64,000 nucleotides of DNA from Hirundichthys speculiger (lineage: Eukaryota > Chordata > Actinopteri > Beloniformes > Exocoetidae). Every line of letters begins with the position of its first letter. Within the stretch, counting starts at the first letter, position 1. The position numbers and the translations under genes were made by a program. Positions 1 through 13,320 of the stretch are shown here, in pieces. A model generated the notes under the pieces. The model did no database searches and was not told the origin of the DNA. It saw only the letters and a list, made by a program, of their open reading frames with translations. Location: the NCBI GenBank assembly GCA_018398805.1, contig JAGFBZ010001926.1:496001-560000 (forward strand). Direction: 5' to 3'.

Positions 1-2880
1 CATTGGAGGAACCTCCTCCTTGTTAGTCGCGACCATTGTGTCCATGTTTCCTCCACAGTCAATGACTTAGGATGAATCAACTTAAGTGATCAGCATTGTG
101 AGAGTTCATTTATCAGGCTCAACAAGACAACATTAAACCTCTAGATGCCAAATTTACAAGCTTCCACCCATAAGGCAGTGACTTTCTGCTTCCCTCTGAT
201 CTCTCCATTTTCAGAAGTGCACTACAGTGACCCCTTGCCAACTCGCGCTTTAAGTTACACGGTTTTAGTTATTCGCAGATTTTTCAGAAATATATAATAT
301 AATAAAGTCAAGAAAAAAATTGCGGAAGCATCACAGGATGTTGTGCGCGTTCTCTCACAGCGAAGAAATGCTGTGAGCCAGTCTGGCCGCTTTAAGAAGA
401 TGGCCTTATGGGTAATGGTGTGGCCTTATGGGTAATGGAGTGTGTGTGTCGTGGGACGGCAGAATGAAAACGGGGTTAGATGAAAAGTGGAGTGTGCATA
501 AACAGCAGCCCAGCCACTTTTTTGCAGTTTTTACACATATTTTAAACACATTATTCAGGCTCGGAGGGCTCCGGCTCCAGTTCGTGGATTTTGATTTTTG
601 TGGTGGGGCGCCGGTCCCCATTAACTGTGCAAAAAATAAGAGATCACTGTATACCATTTACATAAAAGGCCAAATATACCCCAAGTGTTGGAAATAAGAA
701 ACAAGACTAAACATGTTAGAATCCTTACTGGAGAAAGAAAGCCATCTTTATGTGTGCTCTAGCTGTCAAAGCTTTCCATATTCTCCAATTTCATCCTTAA
801 ATATTGTTACTGCAGCTGAGGTCTACAATCTATCATGGAAAGACCAATTTCTGCCATATAGGGCAGCACAAACCAGTGTACAAGATTATCTTCATGCTAC
901 AATGGCATGAAGAACCATTTTAGTTGATTATATTGGGAGAAAGATGTTAATCACCTAAGCAAGGCTGATTGGACAGCAGAGTGTGGGCTGTTCTGGCTTC
1001 TTGAATAGCTGAAGTAAATCTGCAAATGCAACCAACCTAAGAAGCTGCAAATAAAAGCCATTTCTGTATCCAATTTGCTTTCAGAGTTGCTTTGGGTGAA
1101 ATAATAAGCTGATCCAATTTGCAAATAGTTATCAACCTAGTCCACTGCCTCTGTATCCAAATGGCTCCTGACGCCTGTATTATTTTTCAAATTAGGTAAT
1201 ATATTTTCCTCTTTCATACCAAAACCCAATTTGCAACATAATAACCAGCGGCATGTTCATAAAAACAGACATGCCAGCTGCCTTATGGGGAGAAGATCCT
1301 AAACAGTAAATGGAAGGAATCAACAAATCATGAAACGATAGTGATGATCAGCTATAAGACAAGAACATACAGTACTCAAGCGAGAGGTGGAGGTGGGGGT
1401 TGAGGCTTCTTTCTGTTCCACTTTCCCCAGTGCAGTTTTCTACTAACAGGATTAGCAGAACCTCACCTTTTTGGCAGTGTTACCAGACCTAACACCACCT
1501 AAATCCTGTTTAACAGGGTTAGTTTTGAGCTCAACACATCCACTCCTTCAAACCCACCCAAGCCAATATAATACAAAGTACACAGAGTGGCTCACTCCAT
1601 CATTGAACTGGTAGAACTACATCTTATCTGCACAGATGACAATCCACTGCTCAAGACTAGTCTCACCACTATGAGTGATAATCACAGACGTCTAAACACA
1701 TCAGAATTTACTCCAGGATAGTTACCAGGAAAAGGATGTTACCATGATTGTTTCAAAGATCAATATCAATCTTCTTTAAGAAGAACAAAAGAGAGTGCAC
1801 AAATCTGTGTTCACTGCCACCATTTTTAAAACTGGATGTTTTTAATTTAGATAAGACAAAATAATCCTGAAATGTTCACTCAGCTCTGCCAACTCTACAG
1901 CTGCCATTTATCTAAGCAAGGCTAATGCAAATTCAGTTTCTCTAAAATAAACTCTGCTGGACCACCGTACCACACACAAAGTAACAATGAAACTAATAAG
2001 GGAAGAAAAAAAGAAATCAAAAGCTCACCATGCCTCAGTCGGCACTGTGCATGCCAGTAAGCAATCCAACACGGATACACAACAAGTAACCAACTAGGGA
2101 ACTATTCTCCTGCATAAAAGGGTCTGTGGCCAAGTTTCAGCATCAAGCCAGTCCAGCCACCAACGAAACTACCAAAAGGATGTGAACGTATGCCTGACAA
2201 TGACACCCTGACAACGCACATCCTGTATTTGCCTTCTTCTAAAAGGTGTGTAAAATTGTAAAGCCTATGAAACACACACACAGAAGAGATAACACAGTCA
2301 TTAAAATGCTGGTTTTAAAACCGCCAATGTGACCAAGAGCAGCCAGAATAAGGATGTAGGACTCTGATCACATACAGCTCAGGTTACTTTTTAATCAGAT
2401 GGAGACAAAGTTGTTCTTTGTTTAGTTTAACAACCCTATCACCAGACCTCTCCCAGTCACATCGGAAAGATTTATTTAATAATAAAAATAAGTAGAGAAT
2501 TGCTTTTCTTATTTCACCTTTGCAAAAACCCTGTGCAAACGGCTTGATTTACAACAGCTATACGAGTGCAAACATATACATGTCAAATGCAAAGGACAAG
2601 GTCCTTGTCTGCACCTGAGCTGCACGAAGATCACACAGGAAGCGAAGCTTGGGGTCTGTGGCGTGTGTTTGAAACTCAAATGGTAGTGTTTGAAACTAAA
2701 CCTATGATCTATGAGTCCTACTGAGAATAGCATTTTACACTCACAGATGTAATGTAGGCTACTAATGCAGACTACATGACAACAATCACCACTGTCCACA
2801 AAAATGTCAATTTAGCGAAATTGTGTATTATTACGTCAGACCTATAGAGTCACTTCAGTTTCTAATAACCCACACACACA
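1..2880. other. Intergenic or intronic DNA, no gene seen
   Basis: No reading frame here resembles a known protein and no convincing coding exon was found. The only local structure noted is a direct duplication of about 20 bases at 401-440, with the core tggccttatgggtaatgg. If the possible first exon near 2,992-3,170 on the minus strand is real, this stretch could be the first intron of a gene that leaves the window on the left. Confidence 0.5.
401..440. repeat. 20-bp tandem duplication
   Basis: Two adjacent copies of tggccttatgggtaatgg occur, followed by tg in the first copy and ag in the second. This is seen directly. No function is assigned. Confidence 0.85.
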
Positions 2881-3400
2881 GAACAGAGACGAGTCCCCTC
2901 CAAGAAGCGTTTACTCCGCTCGGAGTTCAAGTTTTCTGAGCGCACCCCACGCGCCTCGTTCCAGTGCCACATCTTTTACGCGCGGACTCACCGAGGCTGA
3001 AAGCCTGTAGGTCAGAAGAGCCGCAGGTTGCTGAGTCGTTAACAGGAAAAACTGCTGCTGCTGACAGCGACAAAAAAAGTCAGAAACCTTACTGTCATCT
3101 ACAAGGGGGTTTTTCTGCCACCTCACTTATGTGTCGCACGTTAATTGTTTCTCCGTAGTGTTTTGCTGCTGCGGAAATTACCCTCCTCGTCTGCATTTTC
3201 TCTCCCTCTCTTTTTTTTTTTTGGCTTTCAAAGCAGCTTTCAGAAACAAGTAAAGTCCCCCAAACCCACTGCCTTCAAAACGGAAATGAGAAATTAACGC
3301 AATTTGCGCAATGATTCGTCTGAAACTATATTTTTTTAAAAGTTGCGGCGGTGGTTGATGACATCGACAACTCGGCAGCTGCACCCTGATTGATCGAATA
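2880..3400 (-). promoter_or_regulatory. Possible promoter and first exon of a leftward gene
   Basis: This patch is richer in GC and CpG than its surroundings. On the minus strand a strong splice donor, GCCTCG|GTGAGT, falls at the 2991/2992 border, so an untranslated first exon could run from roughly 3,170 down to 2,992. No coding exon is seen between it and position 1, so the gene would lie off the left edge. This is inferred from composition and one donor site only. Confidence 0.25.
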
Positions 3401-6400
3401 AGTGTGACGTCTCTGCTGATTTACAGGTTCAAGCACAGGTGTGCTTGATTACCGAGTTATCTTTAATAGTTTCTTGTTGTTTTTATGTCGTTTAAAAGCG
3501 TCAAGTCGTCCTCGGCTTATTAGTTTCAGGGAAACAGAATAAATACAGTTGATGTGTCCGCGCGTATTTATTGTTTGAGACACTTAAGTTTATAACTTTC
3601 TGCTCTTCCAGCTGTGCTCTGGAAGTGCAGTATTTACAGACTTTTCTTAACTGCAAGGTTTTAATTAAACTGGATTCAAAGGTCACTTTTGTACAAACAC
3701 CAGGGTACAGCCAGTGTAGTTTGGCAGCATGTTACTCTTTTCTTCTCGAGAGATCTTCTGCATGGTGGTATGTTTTTTTTTGTTTGTTTTGTTTTTTTTT
3801 AACTCTAGAAAAGCGATTGAAAATATTAATCACTGCAGTTTCTTTATAAATCTTTAATCTGCGACCATATCCAGTACATATGAAATATTCTAGTTTAACA
3901 TGGTTTAATAAGCCTTTGCAATATTTTTTTCTTGCAAATAATAAAATCCATATAATAAATAGCTTTCTGTTGATACATAATTGACATGAAGGAAGCAGTA
4001 CAATATTCATTTACAAGAATTAATGTAGAATATTGGCTGAGAAGTGAACTTACCGTGAAAAGAGTGGTTGTTCAGAGCTGTTTCTCTACGCTGTTGGTAT
4101 GTTGTTGCTCCCACGCTAAGTTCCTTGCCATCATGGAAACTGCCTGTGTGTGCACATTAATACAGGTGTACTCTCTCAGGAACTTTTCATTGGCTGCTGA
4201 GCTTGTTGTAATTTGACACCACCCTTCTTATCTGTTCTACATGTAGACCTGCAGTGAAGATTGTGAAACTTGCTGTGCTCTCTCTCTTTAGTAGATGTAC
4301 AGCAGTCACTTTAGTGTTTGTGCTCTTCGCTATCACAGATTTAGAACAACTCATTTTTGTTTGACCATGCTATTCTTCACTCTGTCTGCACATTTCCCAC
4401 AGTTGTAATTGGATGTATATTCAAGTGTTGTTTGTTGCATTTAAAAAAAAAAAGAAAAACTTTGTTTACTTCTCTACAGGGCTTTCTGGGGTCTGAGGGA
4501 AGCTTCTGGTCTGTCCTTCTCATGGCTCTATAACAATTGTTACTCATGCTGTAACTGTAGCAGCTACTGATGTTTGAATGTTAATCAATTATGGTTGTAA
4601 ATTAATGATTTCATACAGCCACAGAAAATCCACATGCTATTGTTAGTGATGATGACCCATCAATCTTCCTCCCATGTGTTGAGTGATATCCGTGCAGTTT
4701 TTCATAGTCCTCGCATCAATACTCAGAATAGCTGTGACCAAAGCCTGTCTCTGACCATACTGCCGTCACAGACCTCAAGACATCTGTGGATGTCCTCTCC
4801 TCAGGGGTAACGTTCTTTGAAGGCACTACAGGAAAATGCCCTAAAGCTAGATTACAATGAAGGGTGGAGAGTTCACCCCTAGAGCAGCTCCAGTCTCTCT
4901 GGCTCATAGTTAAAACACCCAGCAAGCTCGATGTGTGTGGTGTTTGGCTTTACTTGCTCACAACACCCAGCTAGGATTTTCTTGTACAGATTTATTCAAG
5001 TGGGGCTACTGTCTCAATTCTGATCTTGCCATCACCACTAGGAACAGGTTTATTTTTATTTTTTGTGGAGTGTTTCTTGTGCTATGAAAGCCATCTTAGT
5101 CGTACCTTCAGGTAAAATTAAGATTATGTGCAATTTATTTAATTCAGACATTACAGTGGACTGCATTTTTCAGCTCTGACTGTGCTTCTCACTGTAAATG
5201 ACATCTACCAGGCTGTACCTACAGTTCATTTGATTTCAGGTGGTCATCCAAGTTTGCTCAGCTCTCTCTGAATGGATGGGTTAATCACATTCATCAGTGT
5301 GTGAGGAAAGTATGCATTGAATGCCAATAAATTATATTTTTAACATTTGATTATTTCTCTTTTTCAATTTTTATGTATCTTCTGTTGCATCTGTGGTCAC
5401 AAAACACGGTTCACTGTCAAAGATTATAGTCTATAGGAAATCAATATGCTCTTTGAAAAGGAAACAGTTTTCTGCATGGGACAGTTTTTATGACGAGCGT
5501 TGTCAAAGAGATTGGCAGCTACAAGGAAACAGTAACTATACACTGGTTTAAATTGACTGTTGAAGCTCAAATCCTTTTTTCTTAATTTCGCCATATTTAA
5601 GCACACAAGGCATCCTGCGCTTCAGTTAAAGATGTCAGTCATTTTTGGCTGAATGACTTAAACTTTTCATAACTAAATATGAGCTTCATTACAACTGATG
5701 GTCTTTACAGCGACAGCCCTGTAAAAATGAGTATTTTGGCTTAAATGTGAGTGACTCTTGCATTATCTTGGGTACTATTTTTGGCCTGACTCTGCAGTAT
5801 TACTGGAACTACCTTTCCCAGGTTGAAGTGGGCTCAGTTTGTATAGAAATGCAAACCATGGTTCTTTTGAACCATTTCATTTAATTGCATTAAGAACATG
5901 CTAAAAATTGAAATAATGAAGAGGACCACAGCTGCCTTAGTAGCAGACTGCAGAGGTGTCTGTGTTTACTATTAGGAATGCAGTCCAAGTCAAAAATAAA
6001 AGCTAATTTCTTCTGAGATTGGGTACACTCTGCTCCTTATCATCAGTGGTGGATTGATACTGAGCCTTCTCACCATGTTTAGGTGGACACCATCTATGTG
6101 CGCAAAAAATGTAGAATGAAATGAATGAAATGAATGAAAATGAAGAATGAAGAATGATAACTTTTGCTGTTGTTTTAAGATTTCTGTGAGGGTTTTCAGC
6201 CTTAATTTGATAGATACAGGGGGAGAGCTTGAGAGCATGACGTGCAGCAAAGAACCCTCCTTCTCACTGTCCTACCCAGAGGAATTTGGGGGATTTTGTT
6301 ATGATGGTTCAAAATGAGATAAATTGTTTTCATTGTTTTTGTTCACTGTCTGAAAATGGTAATGTTTCACTCAACTAAGTTGTGAAATGACTTTCAAACT

Positions 6401-7340
6401 CAGAGTACTCCCACTGTACCATCAGCAAGGTTATGGTGGTTTTGCTTATCTGTATAGTACATCAGTTTGTGCTGTAAACATTACATGCTTTTTTTCAGTT
6501 ATATAATTGGCCTACTACTGGATTTTCTGTCTAGATTTAGTCGAGATGAAGAAAAACACAACATGACGATGTCTAGAAGCTGAATTTAGTGTTTTTGTGG
6601 CTTTCAGCTCTCATGTCTTGAATGTTCAAATGCCAAAAACCTTCTCTTGTATGCTCCTCGGCTAATGTGAGAGCTTTCATGTTAGTTCATAGTCAAAAGC
6701 TGAATCTGATATCTCAGTTCATTAAATACTGGTAAATCAACGTTGAACATGAGAGAACAGACATGCTTGTGAAAATATAAGGTGTTTATGATATATATTT
6801 TTTTTTATCAGGAGGGAGAAAAATTCAGTAGAAAGGTACTAGATAGAAATGTATCTAAAAAGATTTAATCCACAAGATTTCCCTGATTGTTGAGCTCAGT
6901 TGTGAAAACCAGATTACCCCATATTACTGGTGTAAAGCAATGTGAGAGCTACACTGAATAAGAATACACTGGAAGGATTCCAGCTTTTGCAGTTAATAGC
7001 CATAGTTAAATCTTTACACTAAATTACACAGAATAGCCAAATTTCTAATTAAATTGTCTGAATTACAGTCTTAACTTTGTGGCCTCAGCCCTCCCAAGAC
7101 TGTATATTACCGATGCTCCAGTCACACATATGACAAATCATCCCACACAAAAGAGCTATAGCTAAAGGCCGTTTCTGCAAATCTGTCCCTCCCCATAGTG
7201 CTTGTGGTTGAAAAGCAAACTCTGTATGGTCGCATGAACAGTGGTGTTTAGCATAAAATCCCTGAGAACGCAGTCAGTTCTGTTTTCTGTGTGGGCCCTA
7301 ACATCCCCTTCATTTGATTAAATGGAACAAAAAAATGTCA
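3401..7340. other. AT-rich non-coding DNA
   Basis: No protein-like reading frame was found on either strand. The stretch contains a short poly-A run near 4,442 and an imperfect ATGAA/GAATGA simple repeat at 6,114-6,157. Confidence 0.5.
6114..6157. repeat. Imperfect pentanucleotide microsatellite (ATGAA)n
   Basis: Repeated atgaa units are interrupted by gaagaatga variants. Seen directly. Confidence 0.8.
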
Positions 7341-7354
7341 TGAATGATGTTGTT

Positions 7355-7600
7355 AGCGTGGCATAGGGTTGTAGTTAGCACTTATGCCTCACCACTAGTA
7401 GGTTTTCCAGAAAATTCTGTCAGCTCGGGGCCCTTCTACGTTGAATTTGTGTCTTTTTCCCCACGTCTGTATGGGTTTTCTCTGGGAACTCCAATTTCTT
7501 CCCATAGTCCAAGAACATTCACGGCAAGTTGCTCAGTGATTATAAATTGTGACACTATTAGAGTGAGGGTGACAAAAGTGTCAACAGTGTGTTGGACATA
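7355..7600 (+). repeat. Degraded dispersed teleost repeat, copy 1
   Basis: It carries the word order typical of a very common teleost dispersed repeat: a gttagcac...gcctcac head, a 'gcccttct...ttgaatttgtg' middle, 'cccacgtctgtatgggttt', 'cttcccatagtccaagaac', then a gtgagggtgac-like tail. The same order recurs at 10,380 on this strand and at 14,160 and 14,960 on the other strand. I recognise the pattern from memory and cannot name the family. Confidence 0.55.
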
Positions 7601-10379
7601 GTTTAGATGATGTTATATTCTGTAACAGCTAAGAAAGAAGAGTGTGACCCTATAGATTTCATCCAGCGAGATCTGCTGTACCGCAGTGATCATGGAGCAG
7701 ATTTATCATGGCAGACGCAGTTTTTTGGGGAAAGTGGGGAAGCAGCTATACATTTACAGCTCAAGCTGATTAGTGTACTTTGATTAAAATAAAAAAAAAG
7801 TTGAAACACCCAAACTGATGGAGTATCAATGGTTCTTTCTGCCCAGCTTCCTGTCCAGCCTTCTAACACATGACCCACATTGCTGACAAAGGGGTTCTTA
7901 TCATTTATAGTGAACTTAATTTGACAGAAATGCAAAATCCTGTCTTCGGCAGAACCACATTTGCCTTGTGCTGTAATACTATTACTGTTATGGCCAGTGA
8001 ACAAAGAGCCTGAATGGCTGTTTTCAAGTGACATTTCCATCTTTGAATCTTCCTGGTCAATTTCCCTACCTAAACAGAATACGTCAAAATAATGTTATCT
8101 CTGTTGAGTGTGCAGTAACGGATGAACTTACTGATAACCTCTATGCCATGGTGATTTAATGAATGCCAATTCACTGTGGATACAAAGGTCTTGTTTTCAT
8201 TTGTTTCTGTCATAGATGCTTGGCGAGAAGGCAATTATTAACATACAGAAGTAAATTTCACACTTGATGCAGCTCAAAAGTTGTGAAACCTTTGACAAAC
8301 CTGCTGGTTCAGCTGGGATGTACGTTCTAATAAATGAGCTGGTAAACACGCTAGAAGCCCGGTTGTAAACACAGTTGATGCCCCAGCTGAGCTCAACAAG
8401 TGACTCAGTTAAGTCACGCAATACAGTTAAACATGACTCATAAATTTCTTAGCTTAATTTACCAGTGCCTGTGCCAAATGACTAATCAACACAATCCCTG
8501 GTCTTTTGTGTTGCCCCTTGCTGTTTGTTTGCTCAGTGTTTAGTGCACAGATGAGTAACGCACACAGTGATTCATTCCTCTCTGTAGACTGAGGCGAGGG
8601 GTGCTCCAAGCAATGGCGCTGCTCCAGCACTTCCACAAGCTGCACTGAGCCTGCCTCATGCCCCGAGGGACAAACTGCACCCTTAATATTGCCTGCGGCC
8701 GTACAAGGAACAGTAGGCATAGCTGGTTCTGCTGGAATAGGTGGCATTTACTCTTAACTGACTGTTGCTCAATCCAGCTTCGCCATGTCACTGTACCTAG
8801 GGTCACAATGTATGTATCACCTTGCTTTTTTTGTTTGTTTGTTTTGTTTTTGTTTTTTGTTTTTTTTTTGGGGGGGGGGGTACATTTTGCAACATTGCAC
8901 ATACTGCAAAGATGCTTTTTCCCCTAGTTTCCTGTCATTTTACCTAAAATGACTATGCATGATGCCTCTTTGAATAGTCCATTATGTGCTGAAAATCTGC
9001 CTCAGGGCTGCAGCATTATTACAATGCTTGTCAGGCTTAAGTAATAATGCACCTATTTATGGTGTTATTTCCACATGGGAGCCAAAATTATTACATTTTA
9101 ATTTGACATGTCGCAAAAGATTTATTGTATATTTGCATTTAATGCCATCCAGCTAATACGGAGAATTTTTGTTGTTGTTGTGACTACAAAAGAAAAACAA
9201 ACTCAAAGGCCAACTAATTGTAGGAATTTTGTTAACTCATTAACCACATTATTATCATGCTGCTTGTCTGCAGGTGTGTCCTCTATCTAAAGTTGTATTA
9301 ATCTGTTGCCATTCATTGTTTAATTTTCTCTCTTCCTTGGCTAACTGATTATAAGACTTGCGATTGACTTGGATCACAAACACACAAGAACAAGTTAATT
9401 GTTGGCAACCTGGAGCCCCATTTCTATACGTTTGATCGACAAATGTTTTGTGTTTCAAAGACAGGCCTATTTATCTATTCTCTCCCTAGATTAGGTGGCC
9501 TCAAATTGAAATAACACATTTTAAATGAGAGTACAGACAAATAGACAAGACCAACAACAAGATTAACTACATGTCAAATATATTCAAGTCAAAGTGGCAA
9601 AAGGCAATGATATATGACAGCTCTGTTTGGATACGTATGATGATGCAAACAACGAACCCACTCTGTCTTCACTGTCAGTTCTGGAAAACTTATATCTTTA
9701 TAAAATGGCAAGATGCCAAGTGGCAGTAATTGTTCTTCAAACACTGAATTGCTTGTGATTTCTCACGGTATATACAACAAACTATCTGACCACCATGTTT
9801 TCTGAAGTCATTTATACAAACCACGTTTGTTCATCCTCTGCAAGTAAAAGAGAAAACCCTTTAGTCTGTGGTTTCACAGTTTGACCTTGCTGAAGATTTA
9901 TTAAACCAATGGCTTTCAGAGTTGAATGGTTTCTGAAAAGTTAGCCCGATATATAGCAGGTTATAAAGACACATGCTCATACAGTTCTACTGAGCAGCTC
10001 AGTAAACTGAACATTGCACCAGTATTTTTGGTCACCACAAAATAATTTCCACCTGTGTCAAAACGTTGTTAACAACACTAAGATCTCCACCTTTATCAGC
10101 ATATTTGACCATGATGCTGTCTGCTAAAATGCATCAGTTCTGATGGGGAAGTGGAAAAACAACACCTTCTGCTGCGAGTTAATATATGCTGCAAAAAAAA
10201 AAAAACAATCATAATTTGTGATTTTAAATGTATTTTGAAATTAAACACAGTCTGTTGAGTACAGATGTCTTTTTTAAATGCAGATGAGCTGTCACACTTT
10301 ACTATCTTTCGAGAAAAAAAGAATCTTACTAATTAAACAGGTTTTCCACATTTGGTGTTTCTCTATCAGGCTGTACTTT
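7601..10379. other. Non-coding DNA with a long T/G tract
   Basis: No supported gene. The reading frames at 7,690-8,040 and 8,540-8,902 have no recognisable domain. A (TTTG)n/poly-T run followed by poly-G lies at 8,822-8,880. Confidence 0.5.
8822..8880. repeat. T-rich (TTTG)n and poly-G low-complexity tract
   Basis: A run of T with interspersed G changes to about eleven G residues. Such tracts are prone to length error in assemblies. Confidence 0.85.
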
Positions 10380-10595
10380 GGTGTGATGGTTAGCGCTGGC
10401 ACTTCAAGATTTCTTGTCTAAATCCTTTCAGTCTTTTTTTTTCTCCTAGAATTTTCTGGGTACTTTGACTTCCCTTAAAGCCTTGCATAAAAATAATATA
10501 TTCACTGGTGATTTTGACCACAAGTGTGAGTGTGTATGGTTAATTATCTTTCTGTGGCATTGTGATGGACTAGCAGTTGTTCTTGGATCATTGCT
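10380..10595 (+). repeat. Degraded dispersed teleost repeat, copy 2
   Basis: Same word order as the copy at 7,355: 'gatggttagcgctggcac', then 'tctcctag...tctgggtactttgacttccc', 'tgtgagtgtgtatggtt' and 'tgtgatggactagcag'. Strongly diverged. Confidence 0.5.
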
Positions 10596-10860
10596 GCCGA
10601 GTGTGCTATTGTTCAAAATCATTTTTATACTAAAGAGAGGTGTCTTAATTTCATTTATTTTATTATGAGTTAGAATTAAACAAAAAGAAAGCGTGAGAGC
10701 TTGAAAGGGTCTCTAAAACTTTCCTTCTGAACTCCACTTGACAACTCAACAGCTGTTTCTATTGCAGCATACATGCTGTGTGTAGCGTCAGCAATTTCAG
10801 AGGCTTATGTGAGCAATTTCATTCTGTAATGTTGGCCATTTTCCTTCTCTCCTATCAGCT

Positions 10861-13320
10861 ATTTCCTGCCTACTGAATAGCCATTATGAGTCCTACGGCA
10901 CATCCTGCCCTGCCACCTGCGAGCCGCTGCACCCCGACTCGTATGCAGATGTGCCTTTTCAACCCTGGGTTCACCCTGGATGGAGACACCTGTCTCTCTT
11001 TGTCACATTGTGGCTGATCTTATGAAGGCAACGGTTGCTCCAGCAATGCTTCATCTGGGCTGATGAAAAATCCACTGAACTGTTTGTTTGTGACCTCATG
11101 CCCACAAGAGACGGTATATACTGTATATACTGGCAACCACATATTCACGTTTGATCGGCGTGACTGTGACTGGCATGGCATCCACAGTACTGCTTACTGG
11201 GCATGTGTAGACAGAATCCAGGCCTTGATGTAACTCAGATTAATGTGCAGATAGACAGACCGGCAATGTCAGCAGTTAATGTACCAGTAAATGTGAGTGG
11301 AGTGTTTGAGTTTCCACAACAAAAACACACACACACAAAAAAAAAAGTCTAGAGGTGAATGCTTACATCCTGCTTTTTTTTTTTTTTAGAAATATGTCAC
11401 AAAAGAAAAAGAAAACTTTTTTTTTTAAGGATTAGAAATAAGTGATCTCATTAAACAAAATTCACGAGGGATTACAGCAGTTCTGAAAACCTTTACCTGA
11501 ACTTCCTGTCAAGTGCGATTTTGGCACCCTCTACAGGTTGATGATGCCTTGAGGAGCGTGTCCTGTCACATCAGCCCACACTGCACACTTCCTCTCAAAC
11601 AAAGGCTTAGAGTTAAGACTCAGGAACTGTAGCGCTGGAAAATAGGCTTATGCAACTTGTGACTTGTTTGGTAACTTAAACTGTTTTCTCCCAGTTGACC
11701 TCTAAGCTAGTGACACACGCATCATTCGACACCATTTTGGAAAGTTTTAGATGAAGTCAGCAGAATGCAAGGTGTGAGGAAAACTGTTAAAGAAGAACCT
11801 GTCTAAAATGTTCACCTGAGTGACTGAGCTGCCTCTCTGACCCAGAGGCTTGAAGGAAGATTCTGGAAGGTAACGGACCATTCAGACACTGTCATGGCAA
11901 GGTGGACCCTCCAGCTTTTACAGGAGCTGCACCAGTGACCTGTATCCTCATGGAGGTCTCCAGTTCTGCACAGTTTCAAATCCCTGGCAGTGTAACCTGC
12001 TATCTGCTTTCCCCAAAAGACCCATTCTTATGTTCGGACTAGTCTGGGATTCTGCTGCGACCATTAAAGTTCTTCTGTTTTGGGGAATGAATGAAATTAA
12101 TAGCTGTGTTACTTGGAGTTCAGCGTCATTGCACAGTAAATGAAATATGGAGAGATTGCAGATGCCTTTGTAAGCATACAACATTTTATCATGGCGATGT
12201 TGTTGATATTGATCACAAAGACTGCTAAAAGAGGAAAGAGATTTGCATACAAATCAGATATATGCCGAAAGGTTCTAGCTCTTTCCTTGTATGTTTACAG
12301 CTAATTAAAAAATGTAGTATGCAACAGATGACGTACTGTGACTCATCAGTATTGAGGCCACAACCCTTCAGGTGTAACTGAGCCACTAGATGGTGGTAAT
12401 GCATCACTGGTCAACCCCAACCTTTTAGCATTTAGCTGTTTTCCTGCCCTCTAGGTGACTGATATATCTCTGCAGACCCATTCTGTCCCTCCAGTACGAC
12501 TGACAAGATGAGCTCTTCCTCTGTTCGCTTATACTTCAACTTTCAGAGCAACAGATTGGAGAAGCATTCAAACATTTGAGACACAAGTTTCAGTTTATAA
12601 TAGCAGTATTTGTGTTGGTCCAAAAAACAGTGTCTGGTTTCACCATGAAGAGTGCTGGAAAGCAGGACAGGAGATGTCGACATGTGAACAAAGCTGTTTG
12701 TGTCATACTGGGGGACACACGACATAACATGATGGTTTCTGAGGAGAGAGTGATGAGCTTGCTCAGCGTGTTCAAGGTTGCTACTCATCACCCGAAGCCT
12801 CACACTGTTCTGCTGATGGATTCCAGTGCACAACATTTGACTGAAAAGCATTTACATTTTATGGCTGCAACACCTTGCACACATGCTACCCCAGGAACCT
12901 GGATGTGGAACTTGTTTTCACAGCAGCAGGGATAAGTCAGTCTACCTGCTGACTTTTCCCTGCTGCTGTGAAAACAAGTCAATAGAATATTTTTTTCTTT
13001 TTTCTTTTTTTTTTTTTTGACATTAGCACCTTTTTTTTAACAAGAGAAAAAAAAACCTCAAGTAATTCATGTGATGAATTCAGAACCTTCAGTATGATTT
13101 ATTTATCTCCCACAGCATGCCAACTGTGCTGTATATTATATCTGTGAATTATTTCTCCCAGGTAAATGGAGTTTGTGCAAACCTGCCATTCTCCCAGAAC
13201 AACTTCACCATGCATCATAAAAGAAAAAGGGTGGATATCCATGAACGCCTCTCAGTCAATAAGATTTATTTCAAGCTAACAAAAACACATTCTGGGGAAG
13301 ATCCACCAAGCAGCCTGTAG
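10861..13320 (+). pseudogene. Decayed FCGBP/zonadhesin-like VWD-C8-TIL gene relic
   Basis: Fragments in shifting frames follow the module order of the intact FCGBP-like gene downstream. 10,861-10,935 is a TIL start (NSHYESYGTSCPATCE). It continues after a frame change as GFTLDGDTCLSLSHCG, then a tga stop where the intact modules have the next cysteine, then SYEGNGC. Next come a FIWADE-like VWC piece (about 11,045-11,075), a VWD start at about 11,125-11,200 (FTFDRRDCDWHG), and a C8 piece at 11,875-11,945 (GPFRHCHGKVDPPAF). A second module follows with a VWC-like CEQSCLC, a VWD start at about 12,820-12,880 (TTFD, stop, KAFTFYGC) and a VWD second-half start at 13,158 (VNGVCANLPFSQNNF). Multiple stops and frame changes show it is dead. 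It is most simply an old tandem paralogue of the gene at 23-37 kb. Confidence 0.8.
12910..12979. repeat. Long near-perfect inverted repeat (hairpin)
   Basis: Two 22-base arms, 12,910-12,931 and 12,958-12,979, are exact reverse complements. The 26-base spacer continues the pairing after one T-T mismatch (aagtcag with ctgactt), leaving a loop of about six bases. It lies inside the decayed VWD relic. It could be a small palindromic element, an inverted duplication formed during decay, or a transcribed hairpin. Pairing was read by eye. Confidence 0.9.

Noticed and set aside
7690..8040. Minus-strand open frame of 116 codons
   Set aside because: No recognisable domain or family resemblance; composition like surrounding non-coding DNA.
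8540..8902. Overlapping open frames on both strands
   Set aside because: Part passes through a poly-T/poly-G tract; no domain on either strand.
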